From the NCBI RefSeq assembly GCF_039652615.1, contig NZ_JBDJAC010000002.1:186001-250000 (forward strand): DNA of 64,000 bases, given 5' to 3'. The stretch is from Fulvimarina sp039652615 (GTDB lineage: Bacteria; Pseudomonadota; Alphaproteobacteria; Rhizobiales; Rhizobiaceae). Numbering within the stretch: the first letter of the stretch is position 1; each line of letters begins with the position of its first letter. Shown piece after piece: positions 39,083 to 47,877 of the stretch. The notes beneath the pieces are model-generated. The model worked only from the letters and a program-made list of their open reading frames with translations, was not told the DNA's origin and made no database searches. The position numbers and the translations under genes are program-made.

Positions 39083-40693
39083 TCAGAGCATGTCCCGGAT
39101 ATCGGCCTTGCGCAGCTTGCCGGTCGCCGTGTGGGGCAGCTCTTCCACGACGCGCACGTCGTCAGGGATGCACCATTTAGCGACTTTACCTTCGTAAAAG
39201 GCCTGCATGTCCGCAGCTGATGGCTGGTCGCCCTCGTTCTTCGGGACGATGAAGAGAACCGGTCGTTCGCCCCACTTCTCGTCCACTTTCGCAACGACCG
39301 CTGCTTCCTTCACCGCGGGATGGCCGGTAGCGACGTTTTCGAGCTCGATCGAAGAAATCCACTCGCCACCGGACTTGATGACGTCCTTGGTGCGGTCGAC
39401 GATCTGGACATAGCCGTCCTCATCCATCGTCACCACATCGCCCGTCTCGAACCAGCCGTCCTCGCGGAAAGACGGGCTGTCGGAGCCGGCACCGAAATAG
39501 CGTTTGGCGACCCATGGCCCGCGCACCAGAAGCGCGCCGTATTCCTTGCCGTCGCGCGCGACTTCCTTTCCCTTGGAGTTCTCCACGCGAAACTCCATTC
39601 CGAAGAGCGGCCGGCCCTGCTTGGAATTGAGCTCCAGACGCTTGTCGTCCGAAAGATCCCGGTGCTTCGGCTTGAGGGCGCTCGCAAGGCCCACCGGGCT
39701 CGTTTCGGTCATGCCCCAGGCATGGCGCACAGAGACGCCGAGCTTGTTCATCCGCTCGATCAGCGGCGCGGGCATCGCCGAACCGCCGACGGCGACCCGG
39801 TCGAGCGTTTTGAAGGTCGCGCCCTTTTCTTCCATATGCGCAGTCAGGCCCATCCAGACCGTCGGCACACCGGCCGACATCGTCACGCCCTCTTCGTCGA
39901 ACAGCTTCTGAAGACTTGCGCCGTCGAGGTTCGCCCCCGGCATCACCATCTTCGTGCCCATCATCGGACAGGCATAGGGCAGCCCCCAAGCGTTGACGTG
40001 AAACATCGGGACCACGAGACAGGCGCAGTCCGCACCGGAAAGACCGATCCCATCGGGCCAGGCAATTGCCATCGCATGAAGCACCGATGAGCGGTGGGAG
40101 TAGAGGACGCCTTTCGGATTGCCCGTGGTGCCTGAGGTGTAGCAGAGGCTGCAGGCCGTGTTCTCGTCAAGAAGCGGCCACTCGTAGGTCTCGGGCTTGC
40201 CCGCGATCAGCGTCTCGTAGGAGACGAGATCGGAGAGAGCCTCGGAGGTCGGCATCTCGTCCCTCTCGCAGAGAACCACGATCTTCGTGCCGGATGGAAT
40301 CTCGCCGGCCAGCTTATCGAGGAGCGGCACGAACATCGGTTCGACGAAGATCATCCGATCCTCGGCGTGGTTCAGGATGAAGGCGACCTGCTCTGGAAAA
40401 AGCCGTGGATTGATCGTGTGGCAGACCTTTCCCGAGCCGCCGACGCCAAAATAGAGTTCGAGATGCCGGTTGGAGTTCCAGGCGAGTGTCGCGATCCGGT
40501 CGCCTTCCCCCATGCCCAGGTCGTCGAGCGCATGGGCAAGCTGCGCCGAGCGCTTCGCCACCTCGCCATAGGTCTTGCGCGTGATCGCACCACCCGGCCC
40601 GGCCGACACGACTTCGGTATCGGAATGATACTTCGCGGCATGGTCGAGAATGCTCGAAACGAGCAGCGGGACGTCCATCATCAAGGCGTGCAC
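39083..40693 (-). CDS. Fatty-acyl-CoA ligase, DmdB-like
   Basis: A 536-residue AMP-binding enzyme with YTSGTTGNPKGVLYSHRSSVLH, WGMTETSPVG, GWFETGDVVTMDEDGYVQIVDRTKDVIKSGGEWISSIELE and LPHTATGKLRKADIR. The N-terminal pattern (DVPLLVSSILDHAAKYHSDTEVVS, HTINPRLFPEQVAFILNHAEDR) matches ligases annotated as long-chain acyl-CoA ligase or 3-methylthiopropionyl-CoA ligase (DmdB). The start is GTG at 40693 after GGGAGGAG. Same strand as its paralogue, likely one transcript. A catabolic role in beta-oxidation of fatty or methylthio acids is plausible. Confidence 0.9.
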   Translation of the reverse strand: MHALMMDVPLLVSSILDHAAKYHSDTEVVSAGPGGAITRKTYGEVAKRSAQLAHALDDLGMGEGDRIATLAWNSNRHLELYFGVGGSGKVCHTINPRLFPEQVAFILNHAEDRMIFVEPMFVPLLDKLAGEIPSGTKIVVLCERDEMPTSEALSDLVSYETLIAGKPETYEWPLLDENTACSLCYTSGTTGNPKGVLYSHRSSVLHAMAIAWPDGIGLSGADCACLVVPMFHVNAWGLPYACPMMGTKMVMPGANLDGASLQKLFDEEGVTMSAGVPTVWMGLTAHMEEKGATFKTLDRVAVGGSAMPAPLIERMNKLGVSVRHAWGMTETSPVGLASALKPKHRDLSDDKRLELNSKQGRPLFGMEFRVENSKGKEVARDGKEYGALLVRGPWVAKRYFGAGSDSPSFREDGWFETGDVVTMDEDGYVQIVDRTKDVIKSGGEWISSIELENVATGHPAVKEAAVVAKVDEKWGERPVLFIVPKNEGDQPSAADMQAFYEGKVAKWCIPDDVRVVEELPHTATGKLRKADIRDML

Positions 40694-40788
40694 GTGTGTC
40701 TCCTCCCAAAGACGTTTGCAGGCACGCTAACACGGATTTTGCAGATTCGCGCGTGGCTCGAAACGTGAGGCAGTCCGTATGTCCGGAA

Positions 40789-41679
40789 CTATAGATTCAT
40801 CGGCGGCGTCGTTATGCTCGTCAAGGTCGCGGTCACCAAAAGGATCAGCGCGACGAGACAGGCTTCGAACATAACCGAATGGCGGAACGCCGGGACCGCA
40901 CCCGGAACGCCGGTGGCGATCCCTGGCACGAGACGCATCTTGTTGACCGCCGCAAGCCCCAGAAGGAGAGCGACAAGGGCGATCTTTGCAAGAAGCAGCA
41001 GCCCATAGGCCGTGTTGATCAAAGCCGAAAGCGAGCCGACCGAAATATACGCAAATGCGGTGCCCGCCAAAACCAGGATCAAAACGCTCGCGCTCGCGAT
41101 TCGGCCGAAACGTTCGAGGATCGCCGGTCCTTCGTCAACGTCGCTGCTGGCACGAAAAAGGGGATAGAGAGCGCCCACCCAGAAAGCTCCGGTGAGGATA
41201 TGCACGGCCAAAAAAGTTGCGAGGAGCGCGCGTTCATCGCCGAGACTATGCCCGACCTCGGTGAAAGCGATTGCGATCAGCGTCGCGCCAATCACCGATA
41301 GCGTCTGCGGGATCGGACCACGCAGGAGAACTGCCAGCGTGAGGAAAAAACCAAGCGCCTGGACGAACACTGCCGTTCCAAGCGGGCTTTCCCAAACGAT
41401 CAAGACCATTGTCGGATCAGTCATGCCCTCGACGCCCATGCCGGATATGCGGGCAGCACGCAGGCCAATTCTGACGACGAGAAACAAAAGCCCTGCAACC
41501 GCCGCCGCCGCAGTCGTTCTCACAAGCCCTGTCTGAACCCGAATGGGAAGCTTGGGGAAGACGGCTGCGAAGAGCGCGCCCCCCAAGGCCAGGAATGCCG
41601 CGGCATAGGAAAGAGCCTTCGCGATGACGGCTGCAACGACGAAGCCGTCGATCGGCGCAAGACCCTCTAATGAAGCCAT
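40789..41679 (-). CDS. copD: CopD family copper resistance membrane protein
   Basis: A 296-residue polytopic membrane protein with about eight helices. EVGHSLGDERALLATFLAVHILTGAFWVGALYPLF contains the conserved His-rich CopD core (GHS...H...W-x-G), which likely binds copper or heme. CopD sits in the inner membrane and takes copper from periplasmic CopC. The gene is 10 bp downstream of copC on the same strand. The frame opens at 41751, but MASLEGLAP (41679) follows the copC stop and fits the family. Confidence 0.88.
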   Translation of the reverse strand: MASLEGLAPIDGFVVAAVIAKALSYAAAFLALGGALFAAVFPKLPIRVQTGLVRTTAAAAVAGLLFLVVRIGLRAARISGMGVEGMTDPTMVLIVWESPLGTAVFVQALGFFLTLAVLLRGPIPQTLSVIGATLIAIAFTEVGHSLGDERALLATFLAVHILTGAFWVGALYPLFRASSDVDEGPAILERFGRIASASVLILVLAGTAFAYISVGSLSALINTAYGLLLLAKIALVALLLGLAAVNKMRLVPGIATGVPGAVPAFRHSVMFEACLVALILLVTATLTSITTPPMNL

Positions 41680-41689
41680 GAAAGCCCGT

Positions 41690-42034
41690 TTATTCGGAGA
41701 TCGTGAAGCTGAATTCACCCTGCATCGGATGCCCATCCTGCGATAAACCACGCCACTCGACCGTATAGTCTCCCGGCACGAGCGCAGATTCTGGCACGGC
41801 GCGATATTCGCTCACCATATCCATTCCCTGCTTGCTCGAGGTGGCGAGCATCTCGCCGCTCTTCGAAAGCTTGAACGCCGTCACCCGCATCGGCTTGTCG
41901 AAGTCCATCGAGATCGTCTCGATGGACGCGACGGTTTCGCCATCCGCAGGCGTCGTTTCACCCTTCGAATGAGCCAGCGCCGCTGGCGCAGACATCAGCA
42001 GACAAAGCATGCTTGCGGCGATGATTGACTTCAT
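41690..42034 (-). CDS. copC: CopC, periplasmic copper-binding protein
   Basis: A 114-residue protein. The signal peptide (MKSIIAASMLCLLMSAPAALA) is cut before HSKGETTPADGETV, leaving an N-terminal His for Cu(II) coordination. The C-terminal DGHPMQGEFSFTI motif completes the CopC fold. FDKPMRVTAFKLS is a family signature. GGAGGAG lies just before the ATG at 42034. Copper binding and hand-over to CopD form the inferred function. Confidence 0.9.
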   Translation of the reverse strand: MKSIIAASMLCLLMSAPAALAHSKGETTPADGETVASIETISMDFDKPMRVTAFKLSKSGEMLATSSKQGMDMVSEYRAVPESALVPGDYTVEWRGLSQDGHPMQGEFSFTISE

Positions 42035-42148
42035 TTGGCTCCTCCGGTTGGGATCAAGGCAATCACAGCTCCGTGATAAAAGCAATGAGGTCGCCCGGTT
42101 TCCCCCCTCACCCGGTCGATGACGAGCCTGCGGGGCCGGCGACGCGGA

Positions 42149-42997
42149 TCACGCCCCGACGATCTTGCCGCCATTCGGATGCAGGACCTGGCCGGTCATG
42201 AAGGACGAGTCCTCGCAGGCAAGGAAGAGGACCGACGGTGCGATCTCGTTCGGTTGGCCGGCGCGCCCCATGGGCGAGCCCGAGCCGAAGCCCTCGACCA
42301 TTTCGGCCGGCATCGACATGGGGATGAACGGTGTCCAGACCGGTCCCGGTGCAACGCCGTTGACCCGGATCTTCCTGTCGAGAAGGTTCGATGCCATCGA
42401 CCGCGTGAGCGCGGTGATCGCTCCCTTTGTCGAGGAATAGGCGATCAGCGTATCGTTGCCCTTGTAGCTGTTCACCGAGGTCACGTTGACGATGGTCGAT
42501 CCCTCTTTGAGATGATCGAGGCTGGCCTGCATCATGTAGACGTAGCCATAGACATTGGTTTCGAAGTGCTTGGCGAGAGACTCCTGCGAAAGCTCCTGAA
42601 AGTTTTCGTCCACGGCCTGATGGGCAGCATTGTTGACGAGGATATCGAGCCCGCCGAACGCCTCGACCGTCTTCTTGACGGCTTCAATGCAGAACGTCTT
42701 GTCCCGCACGTCGCCGCGGATCAGCAGGCATTCGGCACCCTCGGCCTCGACGGCTTTCTTCGTCGTCTCGGCGTCTTCGTCCTCGTCGAGATACATGACC
42801 GCGACCTTCGCCCCCTCTCTGGCAAGGAGCACGGCGCTCGCGCGGCCGATCCCGCTATCGCCGCCGGTCACGATGGCGACCTTGTCCTTGACGCGGTCCG
42901 AGCCCTTGTAACGCGGGGTGTAGTCCGGTGCCGGCGTCATATCGGCTTCGGAGCCGGGCGTGCGGTCCTGATGCTGTGCTGGGATCTCGCTAGGCAT
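42149..42997 (-). CDS. SDR family oxidoreductase
   Basis: A 282-residue short-chain dehydrogenase. Cofactor motif VTGGDSGIGRA near residue 44, LVNNAA near 120, catalytic Ser in VTSVNSYKG, Tyr-x3-Lys in YSSTKGAITALTRSMA, and PGPVWTPFIP downstream. A conserved leader of about 35 residues (DMTPAPDYTPRYKGSDRVKDK) is typical of the YhdF/YghA-type glucose dehydrogenase-like SDRs. GAAGGA lies before the ATG at 42997. Substrate unknown. Confidence 0.9.
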   Translation of the reverse strand: MPSEIPAQHQDRTPGSEADMTPAPDYTPRYKGSDRVKDKVAIVTGGDSGIGRASAVLLAREGAKVAVMYLDEDEDAETTKKAVEAEGAECLLIRGDVRDKTFCIEAVKKTVEAFGGLDILVNNAAHQAVDENFQELSQESLAKHFETNVYGYVYMMQASLDHLKEGSTIVNVTSVNSYKGNDTLIAYSSTKGAITALTRSMASNLLDRKIRVNGVAPGPVWTPFIPMSMPAEMVEGFGSGSPMGRAGQPNEIAPSVLFLACEDSSFMTGQVLHPNGGKIVGA

Positions 42998-43133
42998 GGT
43001 TCGTCCTTCGTTTATCTGAGCGCTTTCGCGTGCTAAACTCTTGGACAAACACAACAGGGCCGGCGGCGTTGCGGACGAACGACCCCTTTTTCAAGTCGCG
43101 TCTGAACGCTTTCGCTGCCGCCCCTCCGACGCA

Positions 43134-44795
43134 TCACATTTCCTGATAGACCGGCCCCTCGCCGCCTTGGGGCGGGACCCAGTTGATGTTCTGGTTCGGG
43201 TCCTTGATGTCGCAGGTCTTGCAGTGGACGCAGTTCTGGCCGTTGATGACGAATGTCTCCTGGCCGCCCTCGGTGTTCCACTCGTAGACGCCGGCCGGGC
43301 AGTAGCGCTGGGAGGGACCGGCATAGACCCGCAATTCCGATGAATGCTGCAGTTCGGGATCTTTCACCTGCAGATGGACCGGCTGGTCTTCCTCGTGATT
43401 GGTGTTCGAGAGATAGACCGAGGACGCCCTGTCGAAGGTCAGCTTGCCGTCGGGCTTCGGGTAGTCGATCGGCTTGAAGTTCTCCGCCGGCTCCAAGCAT
43501 TCGTAATCGGCCTTGCCATGGGGCTTCGTGCCGAACGGCGAGAAACCGAAGAGCGAATTCGTCCACATGTCGATGCCGCCGAGCATGATGCCGACAGCCG
43601 TGCCGTATTGCGACCAGAGCGGCTTGACGTTGCGTACGGGCTTCAGGTCGCGGCCGATCGCCGAGGACCGCCATTCGCGCTCGTAATCCTCGAGCCGGTC
43701 GTTCGCACGACCAGCCGCGATCGCTTCTGCGGCTTTTTCCGCCGCCAGCATGCCCGACCACATGGCATTGTGGGCGCCCTTGATGCGCGGCACATTCACG
43801 AAGCCCGCCGAGCAGCCGATCAGCACGCCGCCGGGAAAATCGAGCCGGGGCACGGATTGCCAACCGCCTTCTGTGATGGCGCGCGCGCCATAGGCGATGC
43901 GCTTGCCGCCTTCCAGAAGTTCGGCAACGTCGGCATGGGTCTTGAACCGCTGAAACTCCTCAAATGGGGAAAGATAGGGGTTCTTGTAGTTGAGATGGGT
44001 GACGAAGCCGACGTAAACCCGGTTGTCGCCGAGGTGATAGAGAAACGAGCCGCCGCCCGTGCCGCTATCGAGCGGCCAGCCGAAGGAATGCTGCACCCGG
44101 CCGGGATGCGACTTTTCCGGCGCGATCTCCCACATTTCCTTGATGCCGAGGCCGAATTTCTGCGGCTCCCGGTTCGCGTCGAGGCCATGTTCGGCGATCG
44201 CCTGCTTGGCAAGAGAGCCGCGCACGCCTTCGCCGAGAAAGACATACTTGCCGAGAAGCGCCATGCCCCGCTGATATTGCGGACCTTCCTCGCCTTCCCG
44301 CGTGATGCCCATATCGCCGGTCGCAACGCCTATCACCCGGTTTTCCTCGTCCCGCAAAAGTTCGCTGGCAGCGAAACCCGGATAGATCTCGACACCGAGC
44401 GCCTCGGCCTTCTCTGCCATCCACTGGCAGACGAGGCCGAGCGAGACGACGTAATTGCCATGATTGTTCATGAGCTTCGGCATGAGGGCGTTCGGCAGGC
44501 GGATCGAGCCTTGGGGGCCGTAATAGTAGAAGCGGTCTTCCGTCACCTTCTGGGTGATCGGCGTCTCTTCTTCTCGCCATTCAGGCAACAGCGCGTCGAG
44601 CGCCGAAGGATCGAGCACATTGCCGGACAGGATGTGCGAGCCGACTTCGGCCGCTTTTTCGAGGACGACAACCGAAAGATTGTCGTCGAGCTGTTTCAGA
44701 CGGATCGCGGCTGCAAGACCCGCCGGACCAGCTCCGACGATGACGACGTCGAATTCCATGGATTCGCGCGGTTCGGTTTCGGGGGTCTCGGCCAT
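43134..44795 (-). CDS. Electron transfer flavoprotein-ubiquinone oxidoreductase
   Basis: A 553-residue inner-membrane-associated FAD and 4Fe-4S enzyme (ETF-QO/ETFDH). FAD-binding VVIVGAGPAGLAAAIRL near residue 17, GCSAGFVNVPRIKGAHNAMWSG near 335, and a C-terminal ferredoxin-type cluster with YCPAGVY and NCVHCKTCDIKDP supplying four Cys. It passes electrons from acyl-CoA dehydrogenases, via ETF, to ubiquinone. This fits the two acyl-CoA ligases upstream in the window and the ubiquinone genes at its right end. Length matches the family. Confidence 0.96.
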   Translation of the reverse strand: MAETPETEPRESMEFDVVIVGAGPAGLAAAIRLKQLDDNLSVVVLEKAAEVGSHILSGNVLDPSALDALLPEWREEETPITQKVTEDRFYYYGPQGSIRLPNALMPKLMNNHGNYVVSLGLVCQWMAEKAEALGVEIYPGFAASELLRDEENRVIGVATGDMGITREGEEGPQYQRGMALLGKYVFLGEGVRGSLAKQAIAEHGLDANREPQKFGLGIKEMWEIAPEKSHPGRVQHSFGWPLDSGTGGGSFLYHLGDNRVYVGFVTHLNYKNPYLSPFEEFQRFKTHADVAELLEGGKRIAYGARAITEGGWQSVPRLDFPGGVLIGCSAGFVNVPRIKGAHNAMWSGMLAAEKAAEAIAAGRANDRLEDYEREWRSSAIGRDLKPVRNVKPLWSQYGTAVGIMLGGIDMWTNSLFGFSPFGTKPHGKADYECLEPAENFKPIDYPKPDGKLTFDRASSVYLSNTNHEEDQPVHLQVKDPELQHSSELRVYAGPSQRYCPAGVYEWNTEGGQETFVINGQNCVHCKTCDIKDPNQNINWVPPQGGEGPVYQEM

Positions 44796-44974
44796 GGGCA
44801 GGTCGTCGCTTTCGGGGTTGGGCCAGCATAGCCGGCGATGGAACGGTTTTGACTGGTTCTAACGGCTTCGCACGATGGGTCAAACAGGATGGGCATCGAG
44901 CTGCCGGCTTGCGACAAACATGCGCCCGGTTCACAAGGCAGGACGAAGCTTACAGCGTAAAGACACCCCTTATC

Positions 44975-45304
44975 GTGACCTATCTCTATCTTTTCATCGC
45001 CATCATCTGCGAAATCATCGGTACGACTGCCCTGAAGACGACGGACGGGTTCACGCGGCTTGGCCCCTCGATCGTGACGGTCATCGCCTATGCGCTGGCG
45101 TTCTATTTCCTGTCCCTGCCGCTGCGCTCACTTCCGGTCGGCATCGTCTACGCGATCTGGTCTGGGACCGGCATCGTGCTTCTGGCGCTGATCGATATCG
45201 TCTGGTTCCGCTCATCGATCGATTTCGCCGGTTTCGCGGGTCTTGCGCTCATCCTCGCGGGCGTCCTCGTCATCAATCTCTTCTCCCAGTCGATCAGCCA
45301 CTGA
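44975..45304 (+). CDS. SMR family small multidrug efflux protein (EmrE-like)
   Basis: A 109-residue, four-helix membrane protein. IICEIIGTTALKTTDGFTRL contains the essential Glu of helix 1 (E14 of EmrE), and PVGIVYAIWSGTGIVLLALI is the family signature in helix 3. It exports cationic drugs or quaternary compounds against protons, typically as an antiparallel dimer. No good ribosome-binding site is visible; GTG at 44975 gives the standard family length. Confidence 0.88.
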   Translation: MTYLYLFIAIICEIIGTTALKTTDGFTRLGPSIVTVIAYALAFYFLSLPLRSLPVGIVYAIWSGTGIVLLALIDIVWFRSSIDFAGFAGLALILAGVLVINLFSQSISH

Positions 45305-45347
45305 CGGCAAGCCTATCCCGGTAACCCTGCTTCGGTTAGAACGCATC

Positions 45348-46271
45348 ATGGCCGACGATCACCTCGACATCGAACTGCAACGCCAGGCGATCGCTCTCCT
45401 GACCTCCTATTCGGAGGCCGGCATCGATGCGCTGCTCGAAGACCATGCCCGTGACCGTTTCGCCGAAACGCGGGCGGAAATCGAACGGCGTTCCGGCGGC
45501 GCGATGCGGCGAGATGACGGACGCAGCCAGCCCAATCCGGCGCAGACGTCTGGCAGGCAAGCGCCTCCAGCGATAGCCAAGCCCACCCGCGATGCGCGTC
45601 TCGACGAGGCAAAGCACAGCTTTCCGACACCTTCGCTTCCCGTCTCCGGCGATGCCGCCGTGGCTGATGCACGCGAGCGAGCGCGGTCCGCAGCCAACCT
45701 TGCCGAACTCAAGGAAGCTCTCCTTTCTTTCGACGGATGCCCGCTCCGCGTCACTGCCAAATCCTGCGTTTTCGGCAATGGACGGGAAGACGCCGACCTG
45801 ATGCTGGTTGGCGAGGCGCCGGGCCGCGACGAGGATCTGGCGGGCGAGCCTTTCGTCGGGCGGTCGGGCCAGCTCCTCGATCGGATGCTGATGGCGATCG
45901 GGATCGCGCGGGACGACGTGCGCGTCACCAACACGGTTCCGTGGCGACCGCCCGGCAACCGACCACCGACGCCCGTCGAAACGGCCATGTGCCTGCCGTT
46001 TCTTCAGCGGCAGATCGAGCTCGTGCGCCCAAAGGTTCTTGTCACCCTTGGCAACCCTGCCTCGATCGCCCTTCTCGATGCGCGGGAAGGCATCCTGCGG
46101 CTTCGCGGCAAATGGAAGAGCTACACGATGAGCCTTTCCGAGGACGGACAGATCCCGGCGATGGCGATGCTGCATCCGGCCTATCTCCTCAGAAATCCTG
46201 CGCAAAAGCGCCTTGCCTGGCGGGATCTCCTGCTCCTGCAGTCCAGGCTCAAGGAACTCACCACTTCGTGA
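45348..46271 (+). CDS. Family-4-like uracil-DNA glycosylase
   Basis: A 307-residue protein. An N-terminal variable extension of about 115 residues precedes the UDG fold: motif A GEAPGRDEDLAGEPFVGRSGQLLDRML, NTVPWRPPGNRPPTPVE, VTLGNPAS and motif B MLHPAYLLRNPAQKR. It removes uracil from DNA, starting base excision repair. Of the four Fe-S Cys in classic family 4 enzymes, the one in K-C-R-P-P is replaced by Trp here; DGCPLR, KSC and MCLPFL remain. The Fe-S cluster is therefore uncertain. The ATG at 45348 starts 43 bp after the SMR gene. Confidence 0.85.
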   Translation: MADDHLDIELQRQAIALLTSYSEAGIDALLEDHARDRFAETRAEIERRSGGAMRRDDGRSQPNPAQTSGRQAPPAIAKPTRDARLDEAKHSFPTPSLPVSGDAAVADARERARSAANLAELKEALLSFDGCPLRVTAKSCVFGNGREDADLMLVGEAPGRDEDLAGEPFVGRSGQLLDRMLMAIGIARDDVRVTNTVPWRPPGNRPPTPVETAMCLPFLQRQIELVRPKVLVTLGNPASIALLDAREGILRLRGKWKSYTMSLSEDGQIPAMAMLHPAYLLRNPAQKRLAWRDLLLLQSRLKELTTS

Positions 46272-46475
46272 TAGCCGTGCGGCGCGCACGACTCCCTTCG
46301 CTCAAAATCAGCGCCCTTCAGGGGCCTTATGCAAGGCTCCAAAACGATTGCGCCGCTTGGTGCGACGATGACCGATCGGTCTGTCGCTCTTTTCGCTCTC
46401 GTCACCGTCATATTTCATCGGTAAGGGCGCACTCGCCGGACCGAGAAGTCTCGTCCGGCAAGATGCGAGGCACAC

Positions 46476-47801
46476 ATGCAGTTCACCCGGCAAATCCTTC
46501 CGATCGCCGCTTTGCTCATATCGACCTTCTTCCTCATGGCAGGCGCCGGTCTCCAGGGGATCCTTCTTCCTGTTCGCGCCGCGATCGAGGGCTGGTCGAG
46601 CTACGAAATCGGTCTTCTCGGTACGAGCTATGCGATCGCCTTCACGGGGGCATGCGTGTTCATGCCGCTCATCGTGCGCAGCGCCGGGCATGTGCGAACA
46701 TTCTCCTCGCTCTCTGCCCTTCTCGCCATCGCAGTGCTTTTGTGCGCGCTGGTCGTCGAACCGATTGCCTGGATCATTTTTCGCGCCATGGGCGGCCTCG
46801 CTCTCGCCGGCTGTTACATGATCGTCGAGAGCTGGCTGAACGAGCGCGTCACCAACGAAACGCGCGGCGCGATCTTCTCGATCTACATGGTGGTGACCAT
46901 GGCGGCGATGATGGCGGGCCAATATGTCATGCCGCTCGCCGATCCGGCGGTTGCAGCCTCGTTCATGATCTGCGCCATCCTGTTCTGCCTCGGCGTGATG
47001 CCGACCGCTCTGTCACGGGCCCCTTCGCCGGCCCCGCTTTCCAACGTCACGATCGATCTCAAGCTGTTGTTCCGCAATTCGCCGGTGGGCGCGGTCGGCG
47101 TGCTCCTTGCCGGTGTCATGTCGGGCGCCTGGAACAACATGGCCCCGGTTTTCGGCCAACAGATCGGCCTGTCCACCACGGAGATCGCATCGCTGACCGT
47201 CGTTGCCATGGCTGGCGGTATCGTCTTCCAGATCCCGCTCGGACGCATCTCCGACAAGGTGGACCGACGCTATGTCATGCTCGCCGTCGGCGCGATGGGT
47301 GTCTTCATCGCCGCGGCCGGTGCGCAGTTCGGCGCAGCCAGTTCATCGCTGCTCCTCGCCGGCGCTTTCGTCGTCGGCGGCGTGGTCTATCCCTCATATT
47401 CGCTGGCCGTCGCCCATTCGAACGACCATGCGGACCCGAACGATTTCATCAAGATTTCGAGCGGCCTTCTCATCCTTTACGGCGTCGGCACCATGATCGG
47501 TCCGCTCTACGCAGCTTACCTGATGGAGCTGTTCGGCCCGATCGGCATCTTCCAGTCTATCGGCGTGGCGGCGGCGCTTTATGCGGCTTACGCCTTCTAC
47601 CGGACCTTCCGTCGTGGTGCGCGCCCGTTCGAAGAGCGCAGCGACTTCCAGACCATTCCGCTCGCACGGACCCAGACCCCGGTCACATTCACCCTCGACC
47701 CGCGTTACGACACGGGCGAGGACGACGAAGACGGGGCAGAGCGCTCGACCGAGAACGAAACGTCGAATGTGAAAGAAGTGGAAGGCGCGGAGGTCAAATA
47801 A
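46476..47801 (+). CDS. MFS transporter
   Basis: A 441-residue major facilitator with about 12 helices and a polar C-terminal tail of about 55 residues, acidic at its end (EDDEDGAERSTENETSNVKE). Helix 2/3 loop and YMIVESWLNERVTNETRGAIFSIYMVVTMAAMMAGQY resemble the YcaD subgroup of MFS transporters. GRISDKVDRRYVM after the mid-protein is the standard MFS G-x3-D-x2-x-R motif. Substrate unknown. About 200 bp of non-coding sequence precede it. Confidence 0.85.
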   Translation: MQFTRQILPIAALLISTFFLMAGAGLQGILLPVRAAIEGWSSYEIGLLGTSYAIAFTGACVFMPLIVRSAGHVRTFSSLSALLAIAVLLCALVVEPIAWIIFRAMGGLALAGCYMIVESWLNERVTNETRGAIFSIYMVVTMAAMMAGQYVMPLADPAVAASFMICAILFCLGVMPTALSRAPSPAPLSNVTIDLKLLFRNSPVGAVGVLLAGVMSGAWNNMAPVFGQQIGLSTTEIASLTVVAMAGGIVFQIPLGRISDKVDRRYVMLAVGAMGVFIAAAGAQFGAASSSLLLAGAFVVGGVVYPSYSLAVAHSNDHADPNDFIKISSGLLILYGVGTMIGPLYAAYLMELFGPIGIFQSIGVAAALYAAYAFYRTFRRGARPFEERSDFQTIPLARTQTPVTFTLDPRYDTGEDDEDGAERSTENETSNVKEVEGAEVK

Positions 47802-47877
47802 GCGCCTCTCTCTCGCGATCATTTTCCGTCTATAAGACGATGCCGATACGCCCCATCAGCAGACAGGGTCTGCGCCT

